A stretch of 64,000 nt of DNA from an uncultured Eubacteriales bacterium (GTDB taxonomy: Bacteria > Bacillota > Clostridia > Oscillospirales > Acutalibacteraceae), in the NCBI GenBank assembly GCA_948527295.1, contig CAOSWK010000002.1, positions 62,001 to 126,000 of the forward strand. Direction: 5' to 3'. Numbering within the stretch: the first letter of the stretch is position 1; each line of letters opens with the position of its first letter. The position numbers and the translations under genes were made by a program. The notes beneath the pieces were generated by a model. It saw only the letters and a list, made by a program, of their open reading frames with translations, did no database searches and had not been told where the DNA came from. Shown in pieces: positions 16,647 to 26,510 of this stretch.

Positions 16647-18632
16647 TTAATGGCTAACCGTAGCAGAATTTCTGTCATTAAAATTATACCTCTCGACCAG
16701 GCGCACCGTCTCTTGGCTAAAGTTGAGCTCATAGACTCGGTATTTCTGGTTATCCAAATTCACAACCACGCTCTTTGCCTCTCCAGAGCCCTTTATCGAG
16801 AAAGAATAATTCGAATTATACGCCGGGACAACAGTCTTAGAGTTTCCAGCGTCCATAACGCCGTTTACATAGACCTTCATGCTCACTTCCCTGCTTACGC
16901 TCGACGGCAAATCAACGTTAATTTTCAGCGTCCGTTCCTGCGATTCTCCAGAGCTAACCGTCAAAGTAACCGCCGTACCTTCGTTTATCTCAACCCCAGG
17001 CAATGGATCCGTCGAAATCACGGTATCCTTAGGCTTGGAGCTTTTTTCTTTAACCACATTCTCCGAGACTTTGAGCCCCTTCTCAGAAATCAGCTTTGCA
17101 GCCTCAGTCAAACTCTTGTTTATCACGTCCGGCACAGCGACCTTCTTCTCGGCCGGCCCCTTGCTCACAAGGATCCTAACCATGCTGTTCACAACAACTT
17201 CCGTGCCCTCTTTGGGGTCCGTCCCCTTCACGATCCCCTCGGCAGTTTCGCTGTCTTCAACCGTTAAAACCTCGTAAACCAAGCCAGCATCCTTAATTTT
17301 AGCCTTTGCCGCATCAAGAGTCAGCCCGCGCAGAACCGGGATAGATACCAAAGAGCCCGAACTATTCACCGTCAGCGTTATCTTCGAGTTCTCCTTCACT
17401 CTCTTCGAGCCAGCTTTCGGGTCCTGATCAATTATAACCCCCTCCGGCTTGTTGGCGTCATAGGCCTGCTCAATATTCCACGTGAACTTATAATTGCTGT
17501 TGTCCACCACGTCCGTAACCTTCATGCCCAAAAAGTTCGGCACGTCAATGTCCTTGTTGCCAAATCCAAACCAGCCAGAGACCATTCCAAGCCCCATCAC
17601 AACAAGAAAAATGACAAGCGCAATTCCAACACCAATCAAAATATTTATAGCCTTCGAGCGTTTCTCCAAAGTCTCCTGCTCCTCGCGATATGTATAGCCG
17701 TCAGCATAGCTAGCGCCAGACTTGTTCTCCTTAATATTATTAATCGCGTCCAGATACTTCGTGGGCGCATCGTCGTTAAAGTATTTATATTCAAAACGAA
17801 TACTCGGATTCTTCCTAAAAGCCTCGATAGATTGCAGCATTTCGGCCGCAGAGCTATATCTGTTCTCGGCATTTTTTTGCATAGCCTTCAAGACGATATC
17901 CTCCAGCCCCTCTGGGATCTCAGGATTAATCTCTCTTAGTCTCTTCGGTTCAGACTGCATCTGCATAATAGCCACCGAAACTGCATTGTCAGCTTCAAAA
18001 GGCAGACGTCCGGTCAGCATCTCGTACATCATAACGCCAACAGAGTATATGTCCGACTTCTCGTCCGTGATGTCCCCGCGCGCTTGCTCCGGCGATATAT
18101 AATGAACCGAACCAATCGCCTTATCCGTCATGGTCCGGGTCTCGTCTCTAGAAAACCGTGCAATGCCAAAGTCCGTTACCTTAATAGTCCCGTCCTTCAA
18201 AAGCATAATATTCTGCGGCTTTATGTCACGGTGCACGATCCCCTTCTCGTGGGCGTGCTCTAAGGCTCTTAAAATCTGGATAGTAAAATAAACAGCATCG
18301 CGCCAATTAATCTCGTGCTGTTTATCAATGTACTCCTTAAGCGTTATTCCGTCGATGTTTTCCATCACAATATACTGAATTTTGTCGCCAAAGCTGACGT
18401 CGTAGACCTTCACAATATTCGGGTGCGACAAAACCGCAATAGCCTTAGACTCATTCTTAAATCTTCTTATAAAGTCACGATTGCTCAAAAATTCATCCTT
18501 CAAAATCTTTATAGCAACCGTTCTATCGTCAATTATATCATAAGCGCGATACACTCTGGCCATGCCACCGCAGCCAAGCAGCTCATTTATCTCGTACCGG
18601 CCATCCAGCCTTTTGCCCACGTATTTATCCAT
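16647..18632 (-). CDS. prkC: PASTA-domain Ser/Thr protein kinase
   Basis: Membrane-spanning eukaryotic-type kinase that senses peptidoglycan fragments or lipid II through extracellular PASTA repeats. The 661 aa start at ATG 18632 (AGAGG 8 nt away). The kinase domain occupies about 1-270: glycine loop LLGCGGMARVY, VAIKIL lysine, HRDIKPQN catalytic loop, DFGIARF, and GSVHYISPEQ activation segment. Membrane helix about 330-352, then three PASTA repeats (DVPNFLGM, SIPVLRGL, AVPDVINK). A C-terminal beta-domain of about 100 residues follows that most PrkC proteins lack or vary. Paired with the PP2C phosphatase upstream. Confidence 0.96.
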   Translation of the reverse strand: MDKYVGKRLDGRYEINELLGCGGMARVYRAYDIIDDRTVAIKILKDEFLSNRDFIRRFKNESKAIAVLSHPNIVKVYDVSFGDKIQYIVMENIDGITLKEYIDKQHEINWRDAVYFTIQILRALEHAHEKGIVHRDIKPQNIMLLKDGTIKVTDFGIARFSRDETRTMTDKAIGSVHYISPEQARGDITDEKSDIYSVGVMMYEMLTGRLPFEADNAVSVAIMQMQSEPKRLREINPEIPEGLEDIVLKAMQKNAENRYSSAAEMLQSIEAFRKNPSIRFEYKYFNDDAPTKYLDAINNIKENKSGASYADGYTYREEQETLEKRSKAINILIGVGIALVIFLVVMGLGMVSGWFGFGNKDIDVPNFLGMKVTDVVDNSNYKFTWNIEQAYDANKPEGVIIDQDPKAGSKRVKENSKITLTVNSSGSLVSIPVLRGLTLDAAKAKIKDAGLVYEVLTVEDSETAEGIVKGTDPKEGTEVVVNSMVRILVSKGPAEKKVAVPDVINKSLTEAAKLISEKGLKVSENVVKEKSSKPKDTVISTDPLPGVEINEGTAVTLTVSSGESQERTLKINVDLPSSVSREVSMKVYVNGVMDAGNSKTVVPAYNSNYSFSIKGSGEAKSVVVNLDNQKYRVYELNFSQETVRLVERYNFNDRNSATVSH

Positions 18633-18686
18633 AATTTTCACCTCTATAATATAATCACTAAAAGCCCCAATTATTCGCAGTTTTCG

Positions 18687-19424
18687 TCATTCGCACAAAG
18701 CCACAACCGTAATATTATCCGCTCCACCGCGTTCATTCGCTGCAGAAATCAAGCCGTCCACAAAAGCTTCTCCCTTTTCTACTTTAAAATAATCCAAAAT
18801 TTCCTTCTGGTCAAGATAATTAGTCAAACCGTCGGTGCAGATTATAACAGCGTCCCCCGGCTTCTTGGTTTTCATAGAATAATCAACATCCACGTCCTTG
18901 CTAATCCCAAGCGCGCGCGTAATTATGTTTTTATTAGGATGCATTTTGGCTTCTTCATGGGTAATTTCGCCCTCATCTATCATTTCTTGCACCATCGAGT
19001 GGTCAATTGTAAGCTGATTAATCTTGCCCTGCCGCACCAAATAAGCCCGGCTGTCACCAACATGGGCCACGTGAATTTTGTCATTAACAACAGCCACCAA
19101 AACCGCAGTAGTTCCCATCCCAGCTAAATTCTTATCGTCTTGGGCATTAGTAAAAATCTCAAGATTAGCCTTTTTTAGTGCGTTTTTTAACATCTTTTTA
19201 ACATCGCTATTTTGAATCTCACCAAGCTCTTCCCAAGTTCCGTTACTCAGCGACTCTTTAATGCTCTTCACCGCCAAATTGCTAGCAACGTCGCCACCAT
19301 TGACTCCTCCCATACCGTCACAAACAACGGCCCACAGCGCACTTTCGTTCACTTTGGCAGAATAAAAGCAGTCCTGATTCGACTTTCTTTTTAAGCCAAT
19401 GTCGCTTCTCCCAAATACTCGCAT
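18687..19424 (-). CDS. prpC: PP2C-family Ser/Thr phosphatase
   Basis: Cytoplasmic metal-dependent (PPM) phosphatase that reverses PrkC phosphorylation. At 245 aa it shows the standard motifs: GLKRKSNQDCF, VVCDGMGGVNGGDVAS (metal Asp and Gly), GTTAVLV, HVGDSRAYL, CTDGLTNYL and GGADNITVV. GGAGGTG precedes the ATG. It lies one base after rlmN and 54 bp before prkC, in the canonical Firmicutes order. Confidence 0.96.
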   Translation of the reverse strand: MRVFGRSDIGLKRKSNQDCFYSAKVNESALWAVVCDGMGGVNGGDVASNLAVKSIKESLSNGTWEELGEIQNSDVKKMLKNALKKANLEIFTNAQDDKNLAGMGTTAVLVAVVNDKIHVAHVGDSRAYLVRQGKINQLTIDHSMVQEMIDEGEITHEEAKMHPNKNIITRALGISKDVDVDYSMKTKKPGDAVIICTDGLTNYLDQKEILDYFKVEKGEAFVDGLISAANERGGADNITVVALCE

Positions 19425-19425
19425 A

Positions 19426-20469
19426 TTACACCTCCACCGTCTTTGTAGATCTCCTCAGCTGCCCGCACGAGGCATTTATATCCGCGCCCAGCGTCCTTCT
19501 TATTGTAACATTTATGCCATATTTTTCAAGGATATTAACAAACTTTTTTATTCGCTCCATCCCGCTTTTTTTATAACTCCCCGGCGCAAAATCAACGTCA
19601 TTAGCAGGAATCAAATTAACATGGCACAGCATTCCGCGAAGTTTTTCTGCCAAAAGTCTCGCACACTCGTCGCTGTCGTTAACCCCAGCTATCATCGCAT
19701 ACTCAAACGAAATTCTCCTATTCGTCTTGCTTATGTAAAATCTGCAGGCCGCCAAAAGGTCGTCCAAGCTATATTTCTTACTTATCGGCATTATCTTGCT
19801 TCGAGTCAAATCGTCCGGCGCGTGCAGCGAGACAGACAAAGTCAGCTGAAATTTTTCTTCGGCCAATTTGCAGATTTTATCAATTATACCACAGGTCGAG
19901 AGCGAAATATGGCGCATTCCGATGTTCAAATTTTCCGCAGAAGAAACCAGCCTCAAAAACCTAACGACATTCTCGTAATTGTCAAGCGGCTCTCCCATTC
20001 CCATCAGCACAACATTCGATATCCTGATCCCACTGTCCAACTCGGCCTCTTTAATCTGTGAAATCATCTCTGAAGCAGTCAAATTCCGCGCAAATCCGCC
20101 CTTCCCAGTAGCGCAAAACCTGCAGCCCATCTTGCAGCCAACCTGCGTCGATATGCAAATCGTGTACCCGTGCCGATAGCTCATCACAACGGCCTCGATA
20201 TACTCTCCGTCGTTTAAGCGAAACAGATATTTTATCGTCCCGTCAATTTTAGATACCAACTTTCGCGCAATCTCGGCACCCACAATGTAATATTTCTCCG
20301 AAAGCTCGCCAATCAGGCTCTTGGGCAGGTTGCGCATATCACCAAAGCGCTTTACTCCCTTAACCAGCCACAGATAGACCTGCCTAGCCCTATACGCCGG
20401 GTAACCCGACTTTTTAAAATCCTCCAAAAGCTCCGCCTCAAACATCGACTTTATATCGACCAGCGCCAT
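19426..20469 (-). CDS. rlmN: 23S rRNA/tRNA adenine-C2 methyltransferase RlmN
   Basis: Radical-SAM enzyme that methylates A2503 of 23S rRNA and A37 of some tRNAs. The 347 aa include the [4Fe-4S] CxxxCxxC motif at C112, C116, C119 (CKMGCRFCATGKGG), the GMGEPL motif and LSVSLHAPDD. The methyl-carrying C-terminal cysteine lies in NASCGQLRRS. An AAGGGA ribosome site lies 8 nt upstream. In Firmicutes the gene sits next to prpC-prkC, as here. Confidence 0.96.
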   Translation of the reverse strand: MALVDIKSMFEAELLEDFKKSGYPAYRARQVYLWLVKGVKRFGDMRNLPKSLIGELSEKYYIVGAEIARKLVSKIDGTIKYLFRLNDGEYIEAVVMSYRHGYTICISTQVGCKMGCRFCATGKGGFARNLTASEMISQIKEAELDSGIRISNVVLMGMGEPLDNYENVVRFLRLVSSAENLNIGMRHISLSTCGIIDKICKLAEEKFQLTLSVSLHAPDDLTRSKIMPISKKYSLDDLLAACRFYISKTNRRISFEYAMIAGVNDSDECARLLAEKLRGMLCHVNLIPANDVDFAPGSYKKSGMERIKKFVNILEKYGINVTIRRTLGADINASCGQLRRSTKTVEV

Positions 20470-20499
20470 ATCTTCGATCCCTTCACTTTTTAATATCGC

Positions 20500-21207
20500 C
20501 TAATCGTCTCTCCGCCTGCCAGCAGCCACAGAAATCCAATAAAGTAGAGACATCCCAGCCGTGAATGTGGCCGCCAAATACGTCATTGCAGCTGCTGTTA
20601 AAACTTTTTTTGCACCCGTTAGCTCTTCTCCGCAAAGCGTTCCGCCCTGCTCCAGCGTTGCAATCGCCCTCCGGCTCGCGTCAAACTCAACCGGCAGCGT
20701 TATAACTTGAAAAAGCACCGCCAAGCTAAACAGCGCGATTCCCAAATTAACGACGAAGTCGTATTGCACCGGCAGCAAAAGGCCAATAAAAATCAGGGGC
20801 ATAGACAAAGTCGAGCCAATGTTCGTTACAGGAACCAAGGCTTTTCTAATGTTCATCGGAGCATATCCGTTGGCGTGTTGAACTGCATGCCCGGCCTCAT
20901 GGGCGGCAACTCCAACAGCAGCCACCGAAGTAGAAGAATAAACCGAGTCCGACAGGCGAATTACATTAGTTCGCGGGTCAAAATGATCGGTTAAATCGCC
21001 AGAAACATGCTCAACCTCAACACCCGTAACGCCGTTTTGCGCCAAAACCCGAGTAGCCGCGTCCGCTCCAGTAAGCCCCCTAGAATTCCTGACCTTCGAA
21101 TACTTCGAGAAAGTGCTGCTGACCTTAAACTGCGCGTAAAGCGAGATTATCAGCGCCGGCACCATAAACAAAAAATAGCTGTAGTCAAAATAATAAAATC
21201 CGTACAT
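20500..21207 (-). CDS. Zinc metallopeptidase, YugP family
   Basis: Membrane-embedded putative zinc metalloprotease of the YugP (PF04298) family, 235 aa. A membrane helix near the N-terminus is followed by the HEAGH zinc motif at 103-107 (AAHEAGHAVQHANGY), then further helices. The family's DHFDPRTNVIRLS block precedes the zinc site. Its substrates are unknown. In clostridia it is often found between fmt and rlmN, and that position holds here. A perfect GGGAGG ribosome site precedes the ATG. Confidence 0.9.
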   Translation of the reverse strand: MYGFYYFDYSYFLFMVPALIISLYAQFKVSSTFSKYSKVRNSRGLTGADAATRVLAQNGVTGVEVEHVSGDLTDHFDPRTNVIRLSDSVYSSTSVAAVGVAAHEAGHAVQHANGYAPMNIRKALVPVTNIGSTLSMPLIFIGLLLPVQYDFVVNLGIALFSLAVLFQVITLPVEFDASRRAIATLEQGGTLCGEELTGAKKVLTAAAMTYLAATFTAGMSLLYWISVAAGRRRDD

Positions 21208-21225
21208 AAAAATTTCCTCCCAAAT

Positions 21226-22155
21226 TCACCCTAAAGTTGCTCCAACACTCAATTTGTAGCCTCTCACAAAGTCCGCCGAGCTCATCCGCTTTTTAGACTC
21301 CAGCTGCAACTCCAAAACCTCAACCGCAGAGCCCCCTCCGCAGGCCACAACAAAAGGCGTCAACCTCACCACTTCGCCAGGATGTGCTGCCTTATCTTCC
21401 AATAAGACCGGCTTCGTTTTGTATATCTTCAAGACTTTCCCGTCCAAAGTAGTCTCGGCCACTGGCCATGGGTTAAGTCCTCGCACCAAGTTGTGCACCT
21501 CGGCGGCCGGCTTATTCCAGTCAATTTTCGAAAACGATTTTTTCAGCATCGGCGCATAAGTTGCCTTTTGGTCGTCTTGCTTTTCCCTTATTATATCGCC
21601 CTTTTCTATCCCCTGTAAAGTTTTCAACAAAAGCTGCGCGCCCATTGCGCTTAGCCGGTCAAATAGCTCTCCCGAGGTCTCATTTTCTTCGATTTGCGTC
21701 TCGGCCTTTAAAAGGATGTCCCCCGTGTCGAGCCCTTCGTCCATGCGCATTGTGGTCACGCCCGTAACCTTCTCGCCGTTTAGCACCGCCCACTGGATCG
21801 GCGCCGCTCCTCTGTACTTTGGCAACAGTGACCCGTGCACATTGATGCATCCTCGTTCTGGCAGTGCCAAAATCGCTTTTGGCAATATTTTACCATAAGC
21901 CACCACAACAATCAAATCCGGAGCCAGCCCCGATATTACGCGCAAAACCTCTCCGTCGTTTAAAGTTTCTGGCTGAAAGACTGCGATCCCGTGCCTCAGT
22001 GCGAGCTCTTTTACCGGTGGAGGCGCCAATTTGTAGCCCCGACCTTTTTTTTTGTCTGGCTGAGTAAAGACCGCCACCACCTCGTGCGCCGACCTTATCA
22101 AAGCCTCAAGGCACGGTACGGCAAAATCCGGCGTTCCCATGAATACAATTCTCAT
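21226..22155 (-). CDS. fmt: Methionyl-tRNA formyltransferase
   Basis: Formylates initiator Met-tRNA using 10-formyl-THF. The 309 aa begin MRIVFMGTPDFAVP. The catalytic segment VHGSLLPKYRGAAPIQWAVLNG contains the Asn/His region, and the MDEGLDTGDIL block gives the catalytic Asp. The C-terminal tRNA-binding domain (LNPWPVAETTLDGK) is complete. The upstream in-frame TTG is not supported. The ribosome site is a weak GGGGCG. The gene follows def, which removes the formyl group. Confidence 0.96.
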   Translation of the reverse strand: MRIVFMGTPDFAVPCLEALIRSAHEVVAVFTQPDKKKGRGYKLAPPPVKELALRHGIAVFQPETLNDGEVLRVISGLAPDLIVVVAYGKILPKAILALPERGCINVHGSLLPKYRGAAPIQWAVLNGEKVTGVTTMRMDEGLDTGDILLKAETQIEENETSGELFDRLSAMGAQLLLKTLQGIEKGDIIREKQDDQKATYAPMLKKSFSKIDWNKPAAEVHNLVRGLNPWPVAETTLDGKVLKIYKTKPVLLEDKAAHPGEVVRLTPFVVACGGGSAVEVLELQLESKKRMSSADFVRGYKLSVGATLG

Positions 22156-22198
22156 TCTATCGCCCCGCAAACAAATTTTCAGCTTTTTTCGTCAATTT

Positions 22199-22675
22199 TT
22201 AAGAGCTCTTTAAGTCCGATACATCCAGCATCTGTACTACATGACTCTTAAATAAAATCCCGTCCAAATGGTCAATCTCGTGACAAAAAGCCCTCGCCAA
22301 CAAAGCTTCACCCTCGTAAATATGTTCTTTTCCAAGCCTGTCTAATGCCTTAACCTTAACCCTCATGGGCCTTTTGGTTATGCCGTATTCTCCCGGGCAA
22401 GAAAGGCAGCCCTCCGCTTCTTCCTGAAGCCCCTCCGCCTCGATAATCTCGGGGTTCACAAGCTCAATAGCTGGCTCGTCCCTGTCCACCTGAACAACCA
22501 CCACTCTTTTTAGCATGCCCACCTGCGGCGCCGCCAATCCGACTCCGTTATTAAGCCGCATCGTTTCGATCATATCGTCGATAAGCTGCGCCAGTCTTTC
22601 GTCAAAATTTTCAATAACGCGGCACTTCTTCGATAAAATCGGGTCTCCTTCCAAAACTATGTTCCTGATCGCCAT
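22199..22675 (-). CDS. def: Peptide deformylase
   Basis: Metal enzyme that removes N-formyl groups from nascent proteins, 158 aa. All three motifs are intact: GVGLAAPQ at 44-51, EGCLS at 88-92 (metal Cys) and HEIDH at 132-136 (two metal His and catalytic Glu). AAAGGA precedes the ATG by 12 nt. It sits between priA and fmt in the conserved operon. Confidence 0.97.
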   Translation of the reverse strand: MAIRNIVLEGDPILSKKCRVIENFDERLAQLIDDMIETMRLNNGVGLAAPQVGMLKRVVVVQVDRDEPAIELVNPEIIEAEGLQEEAEGCLSCPGEYGITKRPMRVKVKALDRLGKEHIYEGEALLARAFCHEIDHLDGILFKSHVVQMLDVSDLKSS

Positions 22676-22699
22676 AATATCAACATTCCTTTCAATATT

Positions 22700-25174
22700 T
22701 TATAAAATCGATTCCGGATTAACGTCGACAAATGTGCTAATTCCAGAAAATTTTTTGCACTCATCCAGCTTAAAAAGCGCGTCATTAACGAGCCTATCAA
22801 AGGTCTTCTCGTCCTTAAACTTAACAATTATCTTATATCTAAACTTATTATTAACCTTAAAAATCCGGGCCGGTGAAGGCCCTAAGATTCTAACAGCCAA
22901 GCCAGAATACTCACTTTTGATAAGCTCTTTTAATATTCCAAAAAAGAAAAATGCCGCATCTATCACCTTAGTTTTTCTCTCTCCCACAAAGCCAATCACG
23001 CAAAGCTTGGCGAACGGCGGGTATAGCATGGCCCTTCTCAGCACTATCTCGTCCTTATAAAATGAGTCATAATCCTGATCTGCCGCCAATTTTATGATTG
23101 GATTTTCTGGCGTGAACGTCTGGATAACCGCACAGCCGCTGTAAGTAGCTCGTCCCGCCCGGCCAATCACCTGAGTAAGCAGCGAAAATGCCCGTTCATA
23201 GCTCCTAAAATCAGCACCATACAAGGCCTGATCCGCCAGCAATACTCCCACCAAAGTGACATTCGGAAAGTCTAGCCCCTTCGCGATCATCTGCGTCCCC
23301 AACATCACATCATAGCTGCCATTTGCAAACGCGTTCAACTTTTTCTCGTAAGCAAACTTCGTCATTGTCGTGTCAGAATCCATTCGCAGAATTCTAGCAC
23401 CCGGCAGACTTTTTTGCAAATCCTCCTCAGCCCGCTGCGTTCCAAAGCCTATGTACTTCAAATCATGCTCATGGCAGCTTGGGCATTCGCCCGTGATGTC
23501 CATAGAAAAGCTGCAATAATGGCACATCAGCCTTTGGTTGGCAGAGTGAAACGTCAGCGCAATGCTGCAATTCGGGCACATCACCACCTGCATGCAGCTC
23601 CGGCACGTCACCATCGTGTGGTAGCCCCTCCTATTAAGCAGCAAAATCGACTGTTTGCCGTTACTCAAGTTCTCCTCAAGCCTATCGATAAGCTGCTGGC
23701 TAAATGCACTGCAGTTGCCCGACTCCTGCTCCTTGTTCATGTCCACAACAGAAACCTTCGGCAAACTTGCGCCAGAGTAGCGTTTTTTCAAAACACTGAT
23801 GTTATAAACATTCTGCTCCGCGAAAAAAAAGCTCTCGACCGACGGCGTGGCAGAGGACAGCAGCAACAAACACTTATGGTAGCAACATCTAAATTTGGCG
23901 ATTTCTCTAGCGTGAAAGCGAGGTGTAGCCTCTGATTTGTAACTAGACTCCTGCTCCTCGTCCATAATGACAAGCCCAACCTCTTCAAACGGCGCAAAGA
24001 CAGCCGACCGAGTCCCCACAACCACGTTAACCAAACCATCCTTAACCCTACGATATTCGTCAAGCCGCTCCGATGTTGACAGTCCGCTGTGAAAAACCGC
24101 AACTTTATCCAAAAATCCACCCTTAAAAATGGCCACCATCTGCGCTGTCAACGCGATCTCTGGCACCATAACAATGACGTTCTTTCCATCTGCAACAACA
24201 TCCTCTATCAAGCGCATGAACACTGAGGTTTTGCCGCTACCGGTAACTCCATAAAGCAGTGAACCCTTGTATCCATGCCCTTTATAAAGTTTATAAATAG
24301 ACTCATACGCGTCAGTCTGCTCCTTTGTTAAAGTCACATCCCTTGAAAATCCCGAAAACTTCACGTTTTTATAGGGGTCTCTGTAAGCTTTATCATCAAA
24401 ATATTCTGCGATATTTTTTTTCACCAAATTGTCCACAACAGCGGCGCCAACGCCAGTTAAATACAAAATTTCTTTAAAAGAAATTCCGCTCAAGTTCTGC
24501 TTCAAAACGTTAAAGACAATTTTTTGCTTGGAGGTGAGTTTAATGTTATCTCGCAGCACTCCTGCCTTTAACCGAACCATCTTCACCGTAGCATCAGTCA
24601 CTGCCCTTTTTTTAGCCTCTTTTTTTTGAATCACGCCCGTATTTTCTAGGCTTTTCAAGCAATTCAAAATGTCCGCGCCAAACCTGGCAATCAAGGTTTC
24701 CTTAGCAACCCATTCCGAAACATTCTCTAAGTAAACCACCAAATCTCTCTTCAAAGCGGTACAGTCACTAATTTGAGTCTCATCAAATCCATCGCAAAGC
24801 CTAAATTTCTCATGTAGCTTAAAGCTCATTCCAGCCGGAATCATCAATTTAACGGCATCAAAAATCGTACAAAAATATTTCTGCTTCATAAACTGGGCAA
24901 GCTTCAACATCTCATCATTCAAAAGCGGCGCTTCATCTAGCACCGCAAAAACTTCCTTTAATTTAATCCCAGCTCCATCAGATTTATCCGAGGCAACCTC
25001 TGTCTGCAGCACGATTCCTTGGCGCTTTTTATTGCCCACTCCAAAAGGAACCAGCACTCTGCAGCCCAAAGCCACTTCCTCAGCGAGCTCCCTTGGCAGC
25101 ACATAGTCATAAAGCTTATCCAGCCGGTAAACAATATGCTCAACCGCAACTTTTACCATGAATTTTTGTGACAT
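22700..25174 (-). CDS. priA: Primosomal helicase PriA
   Basis: Superfamily 2 DNA helicase that restarts stalled replication forks. The 824 aa contain the N-terminal 3'-DNA-binding domain, Walker A (GVTGSGKTSVF), a DEEQ box (MDEEQESSYKSEATPRFHARE) and helicase motifs V/VI (GTQMIAKGLDFPN, QVIGRAGR). Eight zinc-ligand cysteines lie in the insert (CRSCMQVVMCPNC ... CHYCSF ... CPSCHEHDL). A GAGGAAG site precedes the ATG. The standard neighbour in Firmicutes would be coaBC upstream. Here rpoZ precedes directly. Confidence 0.96.
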   Translation of the reverse strand: MSQKFMVKVAVEHIVYRLDKLYDYVLPRELAEEVALGCRVLVPFGVGNKKRQGIVLQTEVASDKSDGAGIKLKEVFAVLDEAPLLNDEMLKLAQFMKQKYFCTIFDAVKLMIPAGMSFKLHEKFRLCDGFDETQISDCTALKRDLVVYLENVSEWVAKETLIARFGADILNCLKSLENTGVIQKKEAKKRAVTDATVKMVRLKAGVLRDNIKLTSKQKIVFNVLKQNLSGISFKEILYLTGVGAAVVDNLVKKNIAEYFDDKAYRDPYKNVKFSGFSRDVTLTKEQTDAYESIYKLYKGHGYKGSLLYGVTGSGKTSVFMRLIEDVVADGKNVIVMVPEIALTAQMVAIFKGGFLDKVAVFHSGLSTSERLDEYRRVKDGLVNVVVGTRSAVFAPFEEVGLVIMDEEQESSYKSEATPRFHAREIAKFRCCYHKCLLLLSSATPSVESFFFAEQNVYNISVLKKRYSGASLPKVSVVDMNKEQESGNCSAFSQQLIDRLEENLSNGKQSILLLNRRGYHTMVTCRSCMQVVMCPNCSIALTFHSANQRLMCHYCSFSMDITGECPSCHEHDLKYIGFGTQRAEEDLQKSLPGARILRMDSDTTMTKFAYEKKLNAFANGSYDVMLGTQMIAKGLDFPNVTLVGVLLADQALYGADFRSYERAFSLLTQVIGRAGRATYSGCAVIQTFTPENPIIKLAADQDYDSFYKDEIVLRRAMLYPPFAKLCVIGFVGERKTKVIDAAFFFFGILKELIKSEYSGLAVRILGPSPARIFKVNNKFRYKIIVKFKDEKTFDRLVNDALFKLDECKKFSGISTFVDVNPESIL

Positions 25175-25224
25175 AAAACTTCCTCAAACCCAGCATCTTG
25201 GCCTATAGCCATAATTTTGCCGGC

Positions 25225-25428
25225 CTAATTGTTAATATCCGGTTCAAATATTTCGTATTTGTGCGCCTTAAAGTCCCGTATTGCGAGGTTTACTGGCTTT
25301 TCCACCAGCGGCTCTCCATTTTGCTCGGCCTCTCTGGTAATCTCCCTCGCGCGCTTAGCCACGCCAATTACCAACGCATACTTGCTCTTCCTTCCCGACA
25401 ACATCTCATCGATCGACGGTTTTTGCAT
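25225..25428 (-). CDS. rpoZ: RNA polymerase omega subunit
   Basis: 67-aa omega subunit that supports assembly of the beta-prime subunit. The N-terminal [10 protein letters not shown] and the conserved RKSKYALVIGVAKRARE helix are diagnostic. GAGGTG precedes the ATG, and the start overlaps the end of gmk by 23 nt, so the two are coupled. Confidence 0.93.
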   Translation of the reverse strand: MQKPSIDEMLSGRKSKYALVIGVAKRAREITREAEQNGEPLVEKPVNLAIRDFKAHKYEIFEPDINN

Positions 25429-26032
25429 TGTTCAACACCTCATTAACAATATTTTTCATCCTGCAAACCCTGAATTTTTCGGCATTTATAATAGAATATA
25501 TATTCCGCGCGCATTTATCCGCGTCGTCATTTATAACGATATAATCGTAGTCCAACGAATATGCAATCTCATCCGCAGCCCTTGCCAAGCGACTTTCCAA
25601 ACTTTTTTTGTCTTCTGTGCCGCGGTTAAACAGCCTATCCGCCAGAACCTCCATGGAAGTCGGCAATATAAATATCCTCAGCGAGTCCTCGCACTTTTCT
25701 TTTATCTGCCTGGCGCCCTCTGTCTCTATCTTTAGCACAACGTCCTTCCCGCTGTTTAGCAGTTTTTCGACCACTTTTTTGGACGTTCCGTAGTAATTAT
25801 CGCAATACTTGGCATGTTCCAGCAAAGTTTTGTTCGATATCGCGTCGCAAAAAGCCTCCTCCGAAACAAAAAAGTAATCCTTCCCGTCAACTTCGCCGTC
25901 CCTAGCGGGCCTCGTTGTTGCAGAGACCGACTTCACAATGTTATCATCAAGCTTAATGAGTTTTTCAAGCACGGTGTCCTTTCCCGAACCAGAAGGCCCC
26001 GACAAAACGATCAGCAAGCCGTTATTACTCAT
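25406..26032 (-). CDS. gmk: Guanylate kinase
   Basis: Converts GMP to GDP. The 208 aa from ATG 26032 begin [20 protein letters not shown], with the P-loop at GPSGSGKDT. The GMP-binding region reads [20 protein letters not shown], and the LID segment [12 protein letters not shown] is present. GGGGAGG lies 12 nt upstream. A longer in-frame reading upstream overlaps remA further and lacks a site. Its place between remA and rpoZ is canonical. Confidence 0.96.
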   Translation of the reverse strand: MSNNGLLIVLSGPSGSGKDTVLEKLIKLDDNIVKSVSATTRPARDGEVDGKDYFFVSEEAFCDAISNKTLLEHAKYCDNYYGTSKKVVEKLLNSGKDVVLKIETEGARQIKEKCEDSLRIFILPTSMEVLADRLFNRGTEDKKSLESRLARAADEIAYSLDYDYIVINDDADKCARNIYSIINAEKFRVCRMKNIVNEVLNNAKTVDR

Positions 26033-26300
26033 ACAGATCTGGTTCCTCCCCGCCGTTTTGAGAGCATCCACCTTTTAGCCTATTAACAATCGTCTCTGGA
26101 TGCAAGGCCGAAAGAATCATAAGCTCGCAATCCGTCACGATAACAGCCCTCGTCCGCCTACCGCAAGTCGCATCTATTAGCTCATTTTTGTTTCTCGCCT
26201 CGCTAACAGCCCGCTTTATCGGCGCCGCATCTGGGCACACGATGCTAACGATCCTCGCGGATGACACCATATTGCCAAACCCGATGTTTATAAACTTCAT
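26025..26300 (-). CDS. remA: RemA-type DNA-binding regulator (DUF370)
   Basis: 91-aa member of the RemA/DUF370 family. In Bacillus subtilis RemA binds DNA as a ring and activates biofilm-matrix and osmoprotection genes. The conserved core [20 protein letters not shown] is followed by [23 protein letters not shown]. The C-terminal 14 residues extend over the gmk start. First gene of the conserved operon, behind a good promoter. Confidence 0.92.
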   Translation of the reverse strand: MKFINIGFGNMVSSARIVSIVCPDAAPIKRAVSEARNKNELIDATCGRRTRAVIVTDCELMILSALHPETIVNRLKGGCSQNGGEEPDLYE

Positions 26301-26354
26301 AACGCTTTATTTCTCCCTTTTTGCGCCCCGCCACAAAAATAAATTTATGATATT

Positions 26355-26383
26355 ATTTTATCAAATTTTACGCGCACTGTCAA
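26355..26383 (-). promoter_or_regulatory. Promoter of the remA-gmk-rpoZ-priA operon
   Basis: On the minus strand a perfect TTGACA lies 17 nt from TAAAAT, with TGA before the -10. It is 55 bp from the remA ATG and may drive the whole set down to prkC, because gaps inside are short. Confidence 0.75.
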
Positions 26384-26486
26384 GCACGCGTGTTAGCTTG
26401 AGTTTTGCTGGGTAATTTTATTTAATCCGCGCTGGAATCGCCTTCACGGCTGCGAAAATTTGGGGATATTAATTTGCGCGCGTTTA

Positions 26487-26495
26487 TGATATAAT
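26487..26495 (+). promoter_or_regulatory. Extended -10 promoter of trmB
   Basis: TGATATAAT without a recognisable -35. Transcription would start near 26502, only a few bases before the AAAAAGGAGG at 26511-26520. Confidence 0.5.
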
Positions 26496-26510
26496 AAAAT
26501 TTAACGATTG

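Noticed and set aside
16647..26300. The remA-to-prkC run as a novel cluster
   Set aside because: Gene order is the usual Firmicutes arrangement; only the yugP position and the absent coaBC and rsgA-rpe-thiN neighbours differ, which is common.
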